64,000 bases of DNA. Source: Sebastes aleutianus. Its lineage: Eukaryota > Chordata > Actinopteri > Perciformes > Sebastidae. The notes below the pieces were generated by a model, which searched no databases, was not told where the DNA came from, and saw only the letters and a program-made list of their open reading frames with translations. The position numbers were made by a program, and so were the translations under genes. Where the stretch lies: contig CAKAKS010000004.1 of the NCBI GenBank assembly GCA_916700875.1, positions 12,482,534 to 12,546,533 of the forward strand. The letters run 5' to 3'. Positions within the stretch are counted from its first letter, which is position 1. The number at the start of each line of letters is the position of its first letter. Of the stretch, positions 22,263 to 35,159 are shown piece after piece.

Positions 22263-25200
22263 GCTCAACACTGAAGCTGCTGGTTTGAAAGTTTCTTTAT
22301 GATGAGCCCATCAGTTTGCCACAACTGTGTGTTGTTGTTGTTGAATTCAAAACCGAGCCTATATACTGAAGGCTCATTTTAGCCAGTCCACATGTTAAAG
22401 CCTCAATCAGAGGCAGAGGTCTGGATCAAAGTGAGTTAAGTGAGTAATTGAACTTTGTGGTTACAAAGGTTACAGTCTCAGTTGACATGTTGCCAGAAAA
22501 ATCTGCAGCCACCCCCTCCTCTACACTTCAGCTCTCACAGGTTCACTGTTTGTTTCTGTGGGTGTGTGTCCAAGGGAAGTTTGTAGCCAGTGCAGAGAGG
22601 ACGAACAGTTCTGCAGTAGTTCACATCATATCATACATCCAGCAATAACATTCATGAATATTCCTCCTTTCGCCTGCCTTGTACATCTCCCACAAGGTCA
22701 TGGTAGGCCATCTGTGTTGGGTTCAGTCTTTGAAGCAAATATAATTGTTTTCTGTCAGCACGTTTGGGAAATACAGACATTTTTAGACTCAAGGCCAGTT
22801 TGATAGCTGAAGTCTAAAGGACAGCTGAGCATAAAAGGATTGTTGAGATTATGAGTGTGACGTTGTCGGGAAAATAAATCTGTAAAGATGTTTTATGATG
22901 CTTTGAAACGGCGCTAAGGTTTTATTTTTTTGGCATGGTGTGAAAGCTCACATAGCCTATTTATTTCTGAAGGCTATTTGCACATTCAAGAACCTCCCAA
23001 TCAGTTCTTCAAAAACCTCAAATATAATAAGCTTTATCCTGCGAACGACATTTTCCTTCACAAACCTGAGCTGTAAATACTTGTTGAAAATTTAAAAAAA
23101 AAAAAGAAATGGAGGAAAATCAACATTTTTGTCTCCCTTTAGAAGAAATACTTTTATATATACATAACACATTTTGCTACAACTGCAACATTTGAACCCT
23201 GTTTCACATGCTGACACATACTACATACCCAGTCATACTTCTCACTTGGTTCAGCAGAGCCCCGTACTACTGCATATTCTGCTACTGATACTATCAAGGT
23301 GTTAGAATATTAGAAATTATGGAAGTAGCTAGATACAAATGTTACTGTTCACTAAGGAAATTATATAATTTGGCACACAGTAAATAAATCAAAATAAAGA
23401 AATAAACATAGCTAAATAAATAATAACAGACAGAGGGACAGGCAGGCGTCCACTGCAGCCCAAATTAAAACACTTTCCAATCAGGCAGGGTGAAGGACGG
23501 CCCTGAGGCGTCTCAGTTTCCTTGTACGTGGGGTCTTAACCGAGGATCAACTTTCATGAAAGCACTCCCAAAGAAGGATGTTTCTTTGTTCTATCAAGAC
23601 CAGTCTACACAGAATCTCTCCCTCTATTTGACAAAGGAAAGAGATGAGGAAATGTAATTATGAAAGATTACTTCTGAAAAAGCCCAAAGAAGACCTTTTA
23701 TACACCGTCACATAAAGGCAAAGACATACAGCGGCTCTCGCACATGTGTGCAAGAAAGGACAGTTAATTATAAACACCCTTTAAATACAGTAATCTATTT
23801 ATTACAGTGTACATTGTCAAGGTGGCCACACACAAAAATAGAAAAATATTTACTGTTTTTCCTCCTTCCACTTCCCCTCCACCCCCCAAATGCAGAGTTA
23901 ATTGAGAGACAGTAACACAGAGTGCAAGCACAGGTTCATTGTTTGGTGATGCAAAATGTAGCTGATGTGTGCAGAAATGTGCTCGCCGAGAGGCCGCCGC
24001 CGTCAGGTTTGTGTGGAATGAATACAATGTTGGACACAAAAGGAGCACAGCAGAAAGAAAAGTGTCAATCTCCACCTGACTCAGAGCCCATTATAGGGTG
24101 AGAGAGGAGATGTGTGTGTGTGTGTGTTTGTGTATGTGTGAGCAGGAAAGGGAGAGAGAAAGAGAAAGACACCCAAAGGTGTATAAAGCACACTGTCTAT
24201 GATCAGCAGCTATTATCAATAGCCCAAGCTGGGTGCCAATCAGACTGAATTATTCTGCAATGAATCGACTAGCAGGGCAGTTGACCAATGACAAACACTA
24301 ACTCTGCTCAGTCTGATTTCATTTCCTACCCTTTCTGTCACTCCTTTCATTGATTGGCTCCTGTGCTTTCAACTAGAACCTCTCTTTTATCAATCCCACC
24401 CTCCTTTATTTCTATTGCTTGCTGTGTTTCCTTGCTGTTCTCCCTTTGTCCACGACACCCAGCTCTTCCTTTTTTTTGTGTGCTTGTGGCTGAGCAGTGA
24501 TGAAATCTGGGGTCCCTGTGGCAACAGGCGCTCTCAGTGCATGTATGTGTGAGCGTGCATGTGTGTGTGTGTGTGTGTCAGGGCAGGGCAGTGCAAGCAG
24601 CAGTCTGATCCATACTAATGTTCATTGATAGGAAAATCAATGGTGCATTGATCCAAGACTTGGCTCTGAGAGAAGAGGGGGGATGCAAGTGTGAAGACTG
24701 GTGGAAGAGCAGCAGAAAGAGGAAGAGATGGAGAAAGAACAGTAGAGGAAGGAAAGGATTAGGCAGATGAGTAAAGAGAAAACAGAAAGAAAGAAGTTCA
24801 AACCACTGCAGGCCTCTGTGTGTCTGCACATGACAAAGATGAGCCCCGGTGGCTGCTGTTGGGGGTGGGTAACTATATGTGTGAACAACCTGTCGTGGCC
24901 TAACTATTCTCTTTTCTCTCTCTGTCTCGCAGAACTGCTCTTGAGAGTGGATGAACAAGCCTCAAATGGAACCTGAGACGCAAAGAAAAAAGAGGAGAGG
25001 AGAGGAGAGGAAGGAGGGGAGGGAGAAAATCAATTTTCCCAGACAGAGGCAGGCTGGTCTAATGGAGGTCTAAAAGAAGAGGAGGACGAGAGGACATATT
25101 TTCCTCTGATTACCTCCTGTAACCTCCCTGGCAAACCTTGAAAGCTAGGATCGCTGCAGCGGCCTCGCTCGTCCGACCTTTTCACAGGAGGTATGGAGGC

Positions 25201-25316
25201 TATGCTTTCACTCTGCAGCAATCAGGCTTTGAGGTGGACAAGACAGTGCAGTTAAAAAGCATGCAAAATCACTGATTGCAAGAAAATCAAACACAGTGAC
25301 CTGATAGACTTTTAAC
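22260..25316. other. intergenic region without a recognised gene
   Basis: No coding exon was recognised. It holds short (GT)n tracts at about 24111-24128 and 24560-24578, AG-rich sequence at about 24660-25030, and a CNE-like stretch at about 24200-24370. Confidence 0.5.
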
Positions 25317-26220
25317 TTAAAGAGGACCTATTATGCTTTTGTGCTTTTCTCCTTTTCTTTAGTGTGTTTTATAGTTTTTTTGTGCATGTAAAAGGTCTAC
25401 AATGTTACAAAGCCCAAAGTCCACGCCAAAGGGAGCTACACCGCATTCACACCAGGCAGTGGTGAAGTGCTGCTCGCCGCAATAATTACGTCTTTCTGCG
25501 GCCGGGAGATGTTTTCATGTGTTTCAGGTGGAAAGAAATTCTTTGTAACAATGTGACTCATGTCACAGGAGTCACCGGATCTGTTAACAGATTGGCTGCA
25601 TGCCCTCTCTGGCCGTACTTTGCCGCTAAAAGTTAAACTTTTCCCAACTTTTGTTTGGCTGCACTTCGCTGCAGATTCAAACGGCTGCAGCTCGCTAAGC
25701 TCTGGAGCGGCTGCCCCATCTTTTCATAAATATTACATGGCAGCTTGCCGCAAGCCGCACTTCTCCGCGACTCTGGTGTGAATTGGCGTCACTCTTCCCC
25801 ACAGAAACACTACTCCTGAACTGCCTGAAACGCTGTGCTTGAAGTCCCGCCTTTTCTTCCGTGATGTGGTGATGTCACCAAGTAACACATTTGCATAATA
25901 CCTGCTTAGTGGCTAATTCGGCACGCCCTCAAACAAAGCTAGTTAGATCGGAGCTAGAGCAGAGTCTGTAGAGTTTGTTTTGTTTGACCAATCACAACAG
26001 AGTGGGCCTGCTGACCAATCAGAGCAGACTGGGCTTTTCGGGAGGGTGGGGCAGGAGCTCAAACAGAGCGTTTCAGACAGAGGGTGAAAAGAGGTGCTGC
26101 AGCACAGCCAGTATGAGAAAAGTAAAGCGTTTTTTGAACATTAAAGCATGTAAACATGTCCTAGTAGAAACCCAAAATACAAATATACGCCTGAAAATGA
26201 GCATAATAGGTCCTCTTTAA
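25317..26220. mobile_element. piggyBac-type non-autonomous transposon with TTAA target duplication
   Basis: Perfect 17-bp terminal inverted repeats AGAGGACCTATTATGCT (25321-25337 and 26200-26216) are flanked by TTAA at 25317-25320 and 26217-26220. The TTAA duplication is the hallmark of piggyBac-type elements. The body is 896 bp with no transposase frame. Two CCAAT boxes lie near the right end. A second element is nested at about 25441-25790. Confidence 0.85.
25441..25790. mobile_element. nested MITE with TTCACACCAG termini
   Basis: Inverted ends attcacaccag (25445-25455) and ctggtgtgaat (about 25772-25782) bound a GC-richer, CpG-containing insert inside the piggyBac-type element. The superfamily is uncertain. 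Its ends are imperfect, and no transposase is present. Confidence 0.6.
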
Positions 26221-27900
26221 AGGAAATCATGTCTCCATTAGCAACATTTTTCTCTACTCCTTTTTTTGGAAGTAAATCTAAGCTTAATTTTCAATCTCTA
26301 TCCTGTTCTTTGTGGAAGTTATGTAACCTGCTGTTACATCTCTGAGAGAGAAAATGTGCTGATTAAATGGATAAAGGTTTCCATTTGGCTAAGAAGAATC
26401 GTTTATAAAGTATAAAGGATGGAAATTTGTCATTAGTGTCTCTGTCAAATGAAGGGAGATACGTGGAGTGCCCCTTTGCTTGTGAATCTCTGTCTGATGT
26501 CATATGACCAGGTCGCTATGTTCAATTTCCTGTAGCAGGCTAGATTATTATAAATTGGTGAGTGAAGTGGACATTCAGTGCTATGCAGAAAATGCAGGCA
26601 GTGATTTGTTCAGGTTCTAGCTGAGTGAATTTTGTTTATGGCTCCCCTCATAAAGTAAAATGCATGTGCCATGGTAGAAAATTTACGTGAGAATGATCAA
26701 ACTGATGCAAAGGGAGCAATAAATCTAAGAATTTGTATTAAAACTTCTTCAAAACGGATGAAGCAAAACTGTCCAAGTTAGTGCATGTAAGACAGCTTCA
26801 AATGTGAGGTAAACCGGCTGTCTCTCCCAACAAAAATGTTGCCACAAGCCATCTGAAGTAGGAGTCTAAAGGCTGTGACCTACAGTAGAACCAGAAAAGA
26901 GAAAAAAAAGGCCAAAACAGGGACAGATGTGGCTCCGAAACCACAAAACCCCTCCAACAGCCACTGTACGCATACGCTTCTGTAGCTTAGTGATGTGCTC
27001 ATTAAACTTGTGAATGTTCAACCAGCTATTAAACAACGTCTCAATGAACTTTTCCCTTTCTTTGGAGCTCTTGCTGTACAAATACAGTGTTTCTTTCCCA
27101 GGAGGCAGTGAAAAAAAGCTCAGAAGGGTTTGAAAAGCTATTAACTGTAGCTGAAGGAGAGCTCGCAACACTCTGTCTGTCTGTCTGTTACTGTTTTTCT
27201 GTCGCTCCCTCCCTGTCTCGGTGGCTCTTTGTGTTTTTCCTGTCTCTTTCGGCCTGTCTCTCTCGGCCTGTGAGGTGAAAGTGGCTTCCATGGTAACGGC
27301 ACACTCTGTTTATGCCACGACGTCTCACTTCATCACAAGCTGTTGATGGCTTTGATTTGCATGCGTGCCTCTGTGTGTGAGTGTGTGTGTGTGTGTGTTT
27401 GTTCTCCCCGATTTCCGCCAAATACTCCCGAAAACACACATCATACAGGTGTTTGTGAGACTAACAGGACAGGTTAAAACTATAAGATGGATCACATTCC
27501 TCTGTAAAATACAGACGAGTCAAAACCTAGTTTGGTTCTGTGATGCTTTTAAGAAACATTTCTCTTTATTAATAGCACAGATCACGATATGACCTGTGAA
27601 AAGCAGTTGGTTTGTGTTTCTTAATCAACACTTAAATGAAAAATATAAGCACCAACTCTCTTGAGATGCTACCAAACCCCCTCAACATATGCATTTATCT
27701 TGTGCAAACTGCCATATGGGGGTTTAACTTACAGAAACCTCCAACAAAACCATAAAAAGGGAAATTGGCACTTTAGCTGTTAAGATTTTAAAAAATGTAA
27801 ATTTAATCATACTCATTTCCTCATCCTGCTAGCTGATCCCGTACACTTAACCACTTAAATTAGCAGCAGAAACAATGATTATGACTTCTTTTCACCAAAA
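26221..27900. other. intergenic region without a recognised gene
   Basis: Nothing was recognised apart from a short (GT)n tract at about 27373-27400. A frame translating to a Thr/Arg-rich protein at 26866-27291 has no family resemblance and is treated as chance. Confidence 0.5.
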
Positions 27901-27919
27901 CCAGTCGCCAATTAGTGGA

Positions 27920-28030
27920 CTAGGGGTGGGAGGGGGAGAGGAGGGAAGGGGATAAGGGAGGGGGGTGAGAGCAGAGGAGGGAGGGAAGGAGGGAGGGAGG
28001 GCCTGCATGGCTCGCCGGACCCCCTGCAGG
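27920..28030. repeat. G/A-rich low-complexity tract
   Basis: Purine-rich sequence with repeated GGGAGG units; a further purine-rich tract runs at about 28480-28630. Long frames across these tracts are compositional artefacts. Confidence 0.8.
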
Positions 28031-28059
28031 GCAGAGAGGGGGGAAAAATGGATTCCATA

Positions 28060-28235
28060 CCAGGAAATCCATTAGGGCAGGGAGCGGCGTGGAGCTGGCA
28101 GCACAGAGCGGCCGCCGTGTTTTTAAAAAATTCCTCATTAGGTGTAATTTCTAAATTACAATCAGCATGGGCAGAATGAGAAGGCGAGGATCTGACCAGC
28201 TCATCAGGATAATCAGGGTAATAGCATGATTCAGA
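28060..28235. promoter_or_regulatory. candidate conserved non-coding element
   Basis: High-complexity sequence with clustered TAAT/ATTA cores (around ttcctcattaggtgtaattt) between two low-complexity purine tracts. It looks like a developmental enhancer but has no direct evidence. Confidence 0.25.
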
Positions 28236-28239
28236 GAGT

Positions 28240-30500
28240 GTGTGTGCTGCTGGAGCAGAAAGAGAGACAGATGAAAAGAAGGATGGAGGGTGAATTTTAA
28301 TTCTGCTGCTGGACACTGACTTTGGGATGTTTTTCTGCTTTGTTTCTTCTTTTTTTTTTTTTAAAGTGATCTCAATAATTGCTGTAGGGGGGGTTGGGTG
28401 GCGAAAGCAACAAGTTAATGGAAAGCTTCTTCTCTTTGCTGTCGTCTTTGCCCTCCACCTCTGAATGAGACATGGAAAAATTGGTGAAAGTGAAGCGAAA
28501 AGGAGGAAGAAGAGGGACAGAAAAAGAGGGTGGAGAGTAAAAAGAAGAGAGGGAGTCGAGGGGCCTCTGCGAGGGAGAGAGGAGGGGAAACGGCAGGAGG
28601 GGAGGAGGGAGGGAGGAGAAGAGGTTAATTTGCACATATTAGAGAGGGCAGGATTTTTCATTAAAAAGAGATTGAAGTTGATATATGCCTGTGCGCTCCT
28701 GACACACTGTACACTCTGATTGTGTTAAGTCCTTGACAGAACAAAGGATTTCCCCCCTCTCTCTCTCTCTCTCTCTCTCCCTCTCTCCATCTATCTATCT
28801 CTCAAACAGCCATTGCAGCCGGCTACAGCTCTGGCAGCATGTTGCAGCTTTATATGGAGCTGTTTCATGGTGAATAGAAGCACAGACAGAGTGTCATATC
28901 ACCTCTGGAGCCCCCCCTCGATGCATATGCATACACTTACTTTCTTATATGTTAATTTGCGTCCGTGCAGGGGAGGAAATGGCTTTCATGCGTGTGTACG
29001 ATTTACCCCTATATGTGTGTGTGAACATTCGGTTCTCCTTCCTCACTGCAAACAGGAAGCACAAGAAGCCAACGCCTCTTTTGATATTCATTCCTATTCC
29101 CTGTGACTGAAGGAAGCATTTAATAAAGAGCTATTCACCAAACCGTGTGACCATACAGTTGGTTTAGTTGGTGGTTGGACTCTGACCAAGCTCCCAGTCC
29201 ATTGTTCAAGGCCGACATTTACTCAGGTAAGCTGATCTGGTGCCTGAGGCCAACTCATACATGCTGCAGAAACAACAGAAGCAATAATAACAGTTCCTTC
29301 TTTTTTTATGATCTGTTGTTCAGGACACACGCAACTTCTATAAATCTCTCTCGCGTTCTTTCTTCTTTTCCTTTCTTTTTATCTTGTTTCCCTCCGGCCA
29401 CATCTGTCATTCCACGCTGGAGGGTTATACCTGATCTTTGACCTTAGTTAGCGCAGCCCTGGAGACCTGTTTCACACAAACACACGCATACAAGCCTGCA
29501 CACACAGAATAGGAGGTATCGATTGGCGATAGATAGATAGAGCAGGGCTGGCCTGATAAGGAGGCCATATTTGATGTTTGCTCTGGCAGTGGAGAGAGAG
29601 ATTAAATCAAAATGAGCAGCCTGCTCCGTCCTTGGCTTCGTCCCTACTTGAGGCTTCGCAGGAGTTTAGGGGTCGAGCTTAAAGGATGACGGGTGAGGGA
29701 TTGTGGACAAGGGGGCGGCCCGGTCTGCTTAAATCCACTGTGGTGCGAGCCATTGATTAACACGGCCTGTAATGTTATTCAAGGGCGTGTTTCTGTACAA
29801 TCCAAGGTTTTCAACATTTCAAGCTTTTTTAGATGCACAACAACAACTGCTTCTATTCCAAAAGACGGATCTTTGTTTTCCCTCCCTTGTCCTCCTCCGT
29901 TCAATGTCTGATTGACAGGCGTCAATACATGTCCGTAGGCTCACAATGGATAAGAGCTCAGGTCTTGTTCCCTTCAACACACACACAGGCTCATTCAACC
30001 ACTGCTGCTCTGCATATCCTTCTGTTTAAGAATTTGTTTTTTTATCCCCTCTTCATTTGCAAATACCCCTGGAAAAATAGTAACAGGTACTTTTGGGCAC
30101 ATGCAACCTATTTAGCATTTAAAAGCAGTATAAACACTTAAAATATAAATACTTTACAACACATAGTTGTAAGCAAATATAAGGGCATTTTTATAAAGCA
30201 TGCCTGTGTCAGCGGGCACAAATGACAATTACAGGATAATAATAGATACTAAAATGTAACACAAGTAGAAAGGAAATAAAGTCAGCAAACAGACTCTGTT
30301 ATGTCAGCTGCACACAGCAGCATCTATTTGCATTCATTTATTTGTTAGCTAGCAGTAGCCACCATAGTGGTCATACCAAGGCCCGAACTGTGTTGAATTG
30401 AGTGAGAGTTTGTTTTGTTGGATCAAACATTTTATTTGCAAGAGGAAGAGAGTGTTGTTTCTTCTTTTGAAAGTTATAATCTTGCTTTAAGTGTTGATTT
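28240..30500. other. intergenic region without a recognised gene
   Basis: No coding exon was recognised. It includes a (CT)n tract at 28758-28793 and a CNE-like stretch at about 29510-29945. Confidence 0.5.
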
Positions 30501-30502
30501 AC

Positions 30503-30580
30503 GTAATGGCTGAAACTAACGATTATTTTCATTGTCGATTAATCTGTCGATTATTTTCTCGATTAATCGATTCTGGAGAT
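30503..30580. mobile_element. hAT MITE end fragment
   Basis: About 75 bp matching the start of the ctgcaactaacgattatttt family, truncated after ctcgattaatcgattctgga. Sister copies lie at 30753, 51096, 60211 and 60867. Confidence 0.65.
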
Positions 30581-30752
30581 AGTTTATTAACATCTAATGG
30601 TGACCTTTAGTTTTATTAAAATTTATTTTTGTTACTGGGCTTATGTGCTCAATTATTTGTTTTTACCTTTTTCGTGGTCACAATTTTGGTCTCATTATTA
30701 CAGTGATGCCACAGTTGTTAAGGAATGTTTCTTGAGTAAGTAATCGGTAGTT

Positions 30753-31068
30753 TAGGGCTGCAACTATCGATTATTTTCATTATCAATTAATCTGTTGATT
30801 ATTTTCTCAATTAATCGATTCGTTGTTTGGTCTATAAAATGTCAGAAAATGGTGAAAAATGTCAATCAGTGTTTCTCAAAAACCCAAGATGACGTCCTCA
30901 AATGTCTTGTATTGTCCACAACTCAAAGATATTCAGTTTACTGTCATATAGGAGTAAAGACAGCAAATATTCACATTTAAGAAGCTCATTATAAATGACT
31001 CAAACTGATTAACTGATTATCGAAATAGTTGACAATTAATTTAATCGTTGACAACTAATCTACAATAT
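30753..31068 (+). mobile_element. hAT MITE (tagggctgcaact family), 3' end decayed
   Basis: Starts tagggctgcaactatcgatt and continues through ttggtctataaaatgtcag and caaatgtcttgtattgtcca, the same internal sequence as the intact copy at 60211-60579. The right terminus has lost the ctgcagccctа-type ending. Confidence 0.75.
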
Positions 31069-31069
31069 A

Positions 31070-32030
31070 GTGTGTTTATTTCATTTAATTTTTTGTTCGT
31101 AGCTAAATGTAAATGATACATATCCATATCCATTTTTATCTCCATTTTCAGTAGAAACATTTGATGTCAGAATACAATGTGGAAACTGGTTCACACATGA
31201 AAGCACTTGTGTCGGAGGAGCACATGTGCTCTAAATTCACATGTGGGTTTTCACATGTGACAGCATTTCCCCCCCGAAGACATGCAGGCTCTTTCTCCTG
31301 ATTCCTGGTAAATCTGCACACGTATTCTTTTGACCTCAATTTTGTACATAATTGTTCACTTGTTGTGATAAATCCTTATCATCACTGCAATGTTAAAGGT
31401 TGTGTCCTATTGATTATCACCTAAATCAAAATGGACCAAACCCCGTTCTGGCAGCGCAGTGACCTGAGAGTCCCCCTTTTACATATACGACCAGAGCCAA
31501 CCCAGGATCCAAATCCCCTGGTCGAAAAAGCAGCATGTGTATGTATGAAAGGCTGTATATGTTGGCCAGTGTGTGCGCCGGTCTCAAGGGTCGGGAGATT
31601 ATGTCGACAAAAGGTGCACCTGGTGCTTTAGATTGAGTTTCTCTCCTCCCCTTCCTCCCTTTATCCCTCTTCCATCCCCCTCTCCCCTTCTCCTCTGACC
31701 ATTTCCAACATTACCCTGGGACTTTTAAAAGATTAGACCACAGCTTTTATAATTGGGCCACTAATGCGTGTCAACAGACTAATGGAGAATACTACTCTTT
31801 AATATCAGAAGCACCTCTTCCACTACACCTTCTAGTTATTTTATACTCTTATATAATCACGTATAGTGTGTCGGGGCAGATTATTGAGCCCTATGTAACT
31901 CAGATCTGGTGGGTTTCTCTGCAGCTATAGTGATGAACAGATATGCATGTGGTCAGTTACATAGTGTTAAGGTCTAGTCTTTTGTATCACAATGCAATAG
32001 TTATATCGGTATCAAGAGGTCACTCCAACG
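31070..32030. other. intergenic region without a recognised gene
   Basis: Nothing coding was recognised. A CNE-like block is at about 31700-31830. Confidence 0.45.
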
Positions 32031-32034
32031 AGTT

Positions 32035-33595
32035 AGATCCTTTACTTTAAGTAAACTACCAATATGGCTATGTAAAAGTACTCAAAAGCACTAAAGTATT
32101 ATCAGCAAAATGTACTAAAGAATCAAAAATAACAGTATTCCTACTGCAGAAAAATACCCCCCATTACTGATATTATTACATTATTCAATTGTTAATAATT
32201 GTCTGGTCATGATGGATCTAGTTTGAACTACTTTATATACTTTATATATATATAGTTATGTAGTTAAGTCTGGTGTTTCCCAACATGAGGGTCTATCCCC
32301 CTCCAGGTCACACATTTGTATTCATATAGAGAGGCAAGGTCCCGCCCCTTCCGGTGAATCCCACGGGACCTTATTTCAGAAAAAATATGTACGTTTTAAT
32401 CTCATTTGAATTGCCATGAATCTCACATGTGATGTTTGTTAATTTAAAACATAATTTTGAAAGTCAAGAAAGTCACAGTTTGTCGTAGTATCGTTTAGTT
32501 TTGTGTGAAACCGCTCAGTGAACCACATCTCTTGTCTCGCACAATATACGTCACCAACACTAGCTAGCTAGTTAACTTAGTTATGTTACGCACACAAATG
32601 AAAAGTTATCTTACCTGATGTGTTTTATCCAGTGACTCCTGGTCTTTTTAAAGTAAAAAAACAAGCAAGACCTGTTGCTGCTGTGAGTACATCCCAGTAC
32701 GAAACACACAGGCATTGTAGCTTCAGCAAGAAAGACATCATTGCGACCACATTGCGAACACACCATAAGAGTTATGGAGAAAACAAAAGAAAAACATAAT
32801 ATTACCATTTTTTAACTTGACACAAATGACGTGCTACAGATAAGCATATTCAACTATAAAATGAAAATGTTAGTCCCATTTTAAACCTTTAAATCGCACA
32901 TAAAATGCAGCTGTCACGCAGAATTCACACCAGGCAGGTAGAGCCAACATAACTTACACACACACTTTTTAACTAAGCAAATGCTATGAAACTACATTGT
33001 AAAGTCACTTCTTATCAATTGAGGTAAGAAACGAAACATTAACCAACATTGTGCCCTTTTCAGCCAGGTGCTAAACAGCCAGGTAGCCTACTAAACAATA
33101 AAAAATTAGGAAACACAGTCCTGGGAAGACAGGACGACAGACATGTTTACCTTAATAATGTAACTAACAGGTGCTGTTACCGGTGTTACCCTATCAAAAT
33201 AAAATCCCCTTTATAATGTAATAGGTTCAAATTAGCACAAAGGAACACCTAGAAAATGAACAAACGTGAAAACAACATACTATGCAAATAAACTGTACCA
33301 TGCCGAGGTCATTTACACATATTTTGGACTTTTGACTAATCTTTTTTCAGTGAAATATTGGGTCCTTTTAACCAATAGAGAAGTGGAAATGTCTGTGTTG
33401 TTTGTCTCATATCTGAAATGTAAAGTACACACTGATTTTTTTGTAAAGCGCCACAAGCCAAAAAGTTTGGAAACCACTACTTTAATCTTTAACAATGCAT
33501 TTTATTTTAAATAAAATTAATTAATTAATTAAATACAATTATTTTATTTTATTTCAAAATTGTAAAGTACTTGAGTAAATGCACAGTTGCCTTTT
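32035..33595. mobile_element. hAT-type MITE (aagtaaaagtac family) split by a second hAT insertion
   Basis: The left part at about 32035-32268 carries tatgtaaaagtactcaaaag and related blocks. The right part at about 33540-33595 carries tgtaaagtacttgagtaaat. Between them sits an insert of about 1.2 kb with imperfect inverted ends (32271-33480; separate entry). Confidence 0.55.
32271..33480. mobile_element. non-autonomous hAT-type element, about 1.2 kb, nested
   Basis: The left end tggtgtttcccaac and right end gtttggaaaccacta are imperfect inverted repeats of the TAGTGGTTTCCAAAC type. The flanks belong to one interrupted older element. No transposase frame survives. Confidence 0.5.
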
Positions 33596-33599
33596 AGAT

Positions 33600-34907
33600 T
33601 ATACACTACTTATTCTGCCACCTCATGGGAGAATTTATGGTATCCCACTTGTAACATTTGTGTTTAGCTTACAATAGCATTAAAGTCCAATCCTTCAATA
33701 AGAAAAATCATGTTTTTTTTGTCAATTAAAGGATCATATTAGCTTTTTTGTCTTCTACTTTAGGAGACCCAAAATGCCACATATGTTTTTAAATTGTATT
33801 TTTTGTGATTAAATTAATTAAACATCTTGTATTAAGGCTCCTTGTGTCCACAGAGGTTTCTCAGGGTGAAATGCATTTACAGTTCACCAGGAGTGCTCTT
33901 TTGTGTTCTCTCTCTCTCTCTCTTTCTCTGAAGGGAAACAACAGAAGAGATATAAGTTAGCAGAGGAGAGACGTGCGGCGGCTCCTTTGTGTGTGTGTTT
34001 TCAAGGTGGTCATATACACACATGTTCAAACAGCACACACACACACACACTTGATTGTTATATGAACCCTTGACAACTTCACCGCCTTCTTGTACTGGAC
34101 TAATATCTCATGATAGGTCTTTCTCACAGCAGCCATTTTGACTTGTCACAGTAGGAAAAGCACAGGTGTTACTAATAACACTAACTATGGCTCTATTCAA
34201 GTGTCCCAGTGAGTGAGAGAGGTTGAAAATTCCATACTAACATGCTATTTAGTATGCTAAAACAGTATTTGAGGTATTTTAGTATGTCCAAAACCTTAGT
34301 ATGGAACCAATTGCATGCAAATATTACAATATGCAACGCTGGACACTACGGCGGAATAAATATCCCACAATACAATGCAGTAGTGACCACAACATTCATA
34401 ACAGACGTTGATATACACCTCTATATTTTAAATTAATTCAGACTTTGATTCTTCGTTTTGGTCACATGAGGTTGGCACGGGTTACCATGACTACACGTCT
34501 GCAACCGGCAAGGAGGCTCTCAGGAAGTGACGACGTAAATTACTGCTCAGTGCGTCCAAAAAGATACACACTAGTGTTTATTCACACAAAAGTATGTGGA
34601 ACGCCTATCGAGCATGTATATAACGCATAATAGTATGCAATTTCGGACGAAGCCGGAGTGAGCAAGCGTGCACAATATTCCAGGAACCTGAAATCGAAGC
34701 AGCTAAATGGAATTCAGCCATCATTGATTTCATCATGTACACCTGTGCTACAAGTCAAAATGTCTGCCGTGTAAAAAGGCTTGTTGATGCAACAAGTTCA
34801 GCATCACTCATGCAATCAATTATTTGCACACACAAATCTCTCTCTGCAGTTTTTACACCTCTCTTCTCGGCCCTTTACTCCCACAGTATTAGTGAGCAAA
34901 GAATCAG

Positions 34908-34946
<39 letters not shown>

Positions 34947-35093
34947 CTTGTGGGCATCACATGTGACCCCCCTATTTCCAAAACACACACACACACACAC
35001 ACACACACAGACTAGCCTTCGCCTCCAGCCCAGGGGTCTCCAGTCTGCATAATAAATGAAGCCTGCTGATAGGTGGATGAACAGGGGAGGGGG

Positions 35094-35159
<66 letters not shown>

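Noticed and set aside
26866..27291. 141-codon minus-strand frame
   Set aside because: No splice logic, no homology recognised; includes compositionally biased sequence.
27912..28661. 249-codon minus-strand frame
   Set aside because: Pro/Ser/Leu-rich translation of G/A-rich low-complexity DNA; no domain recognisable.
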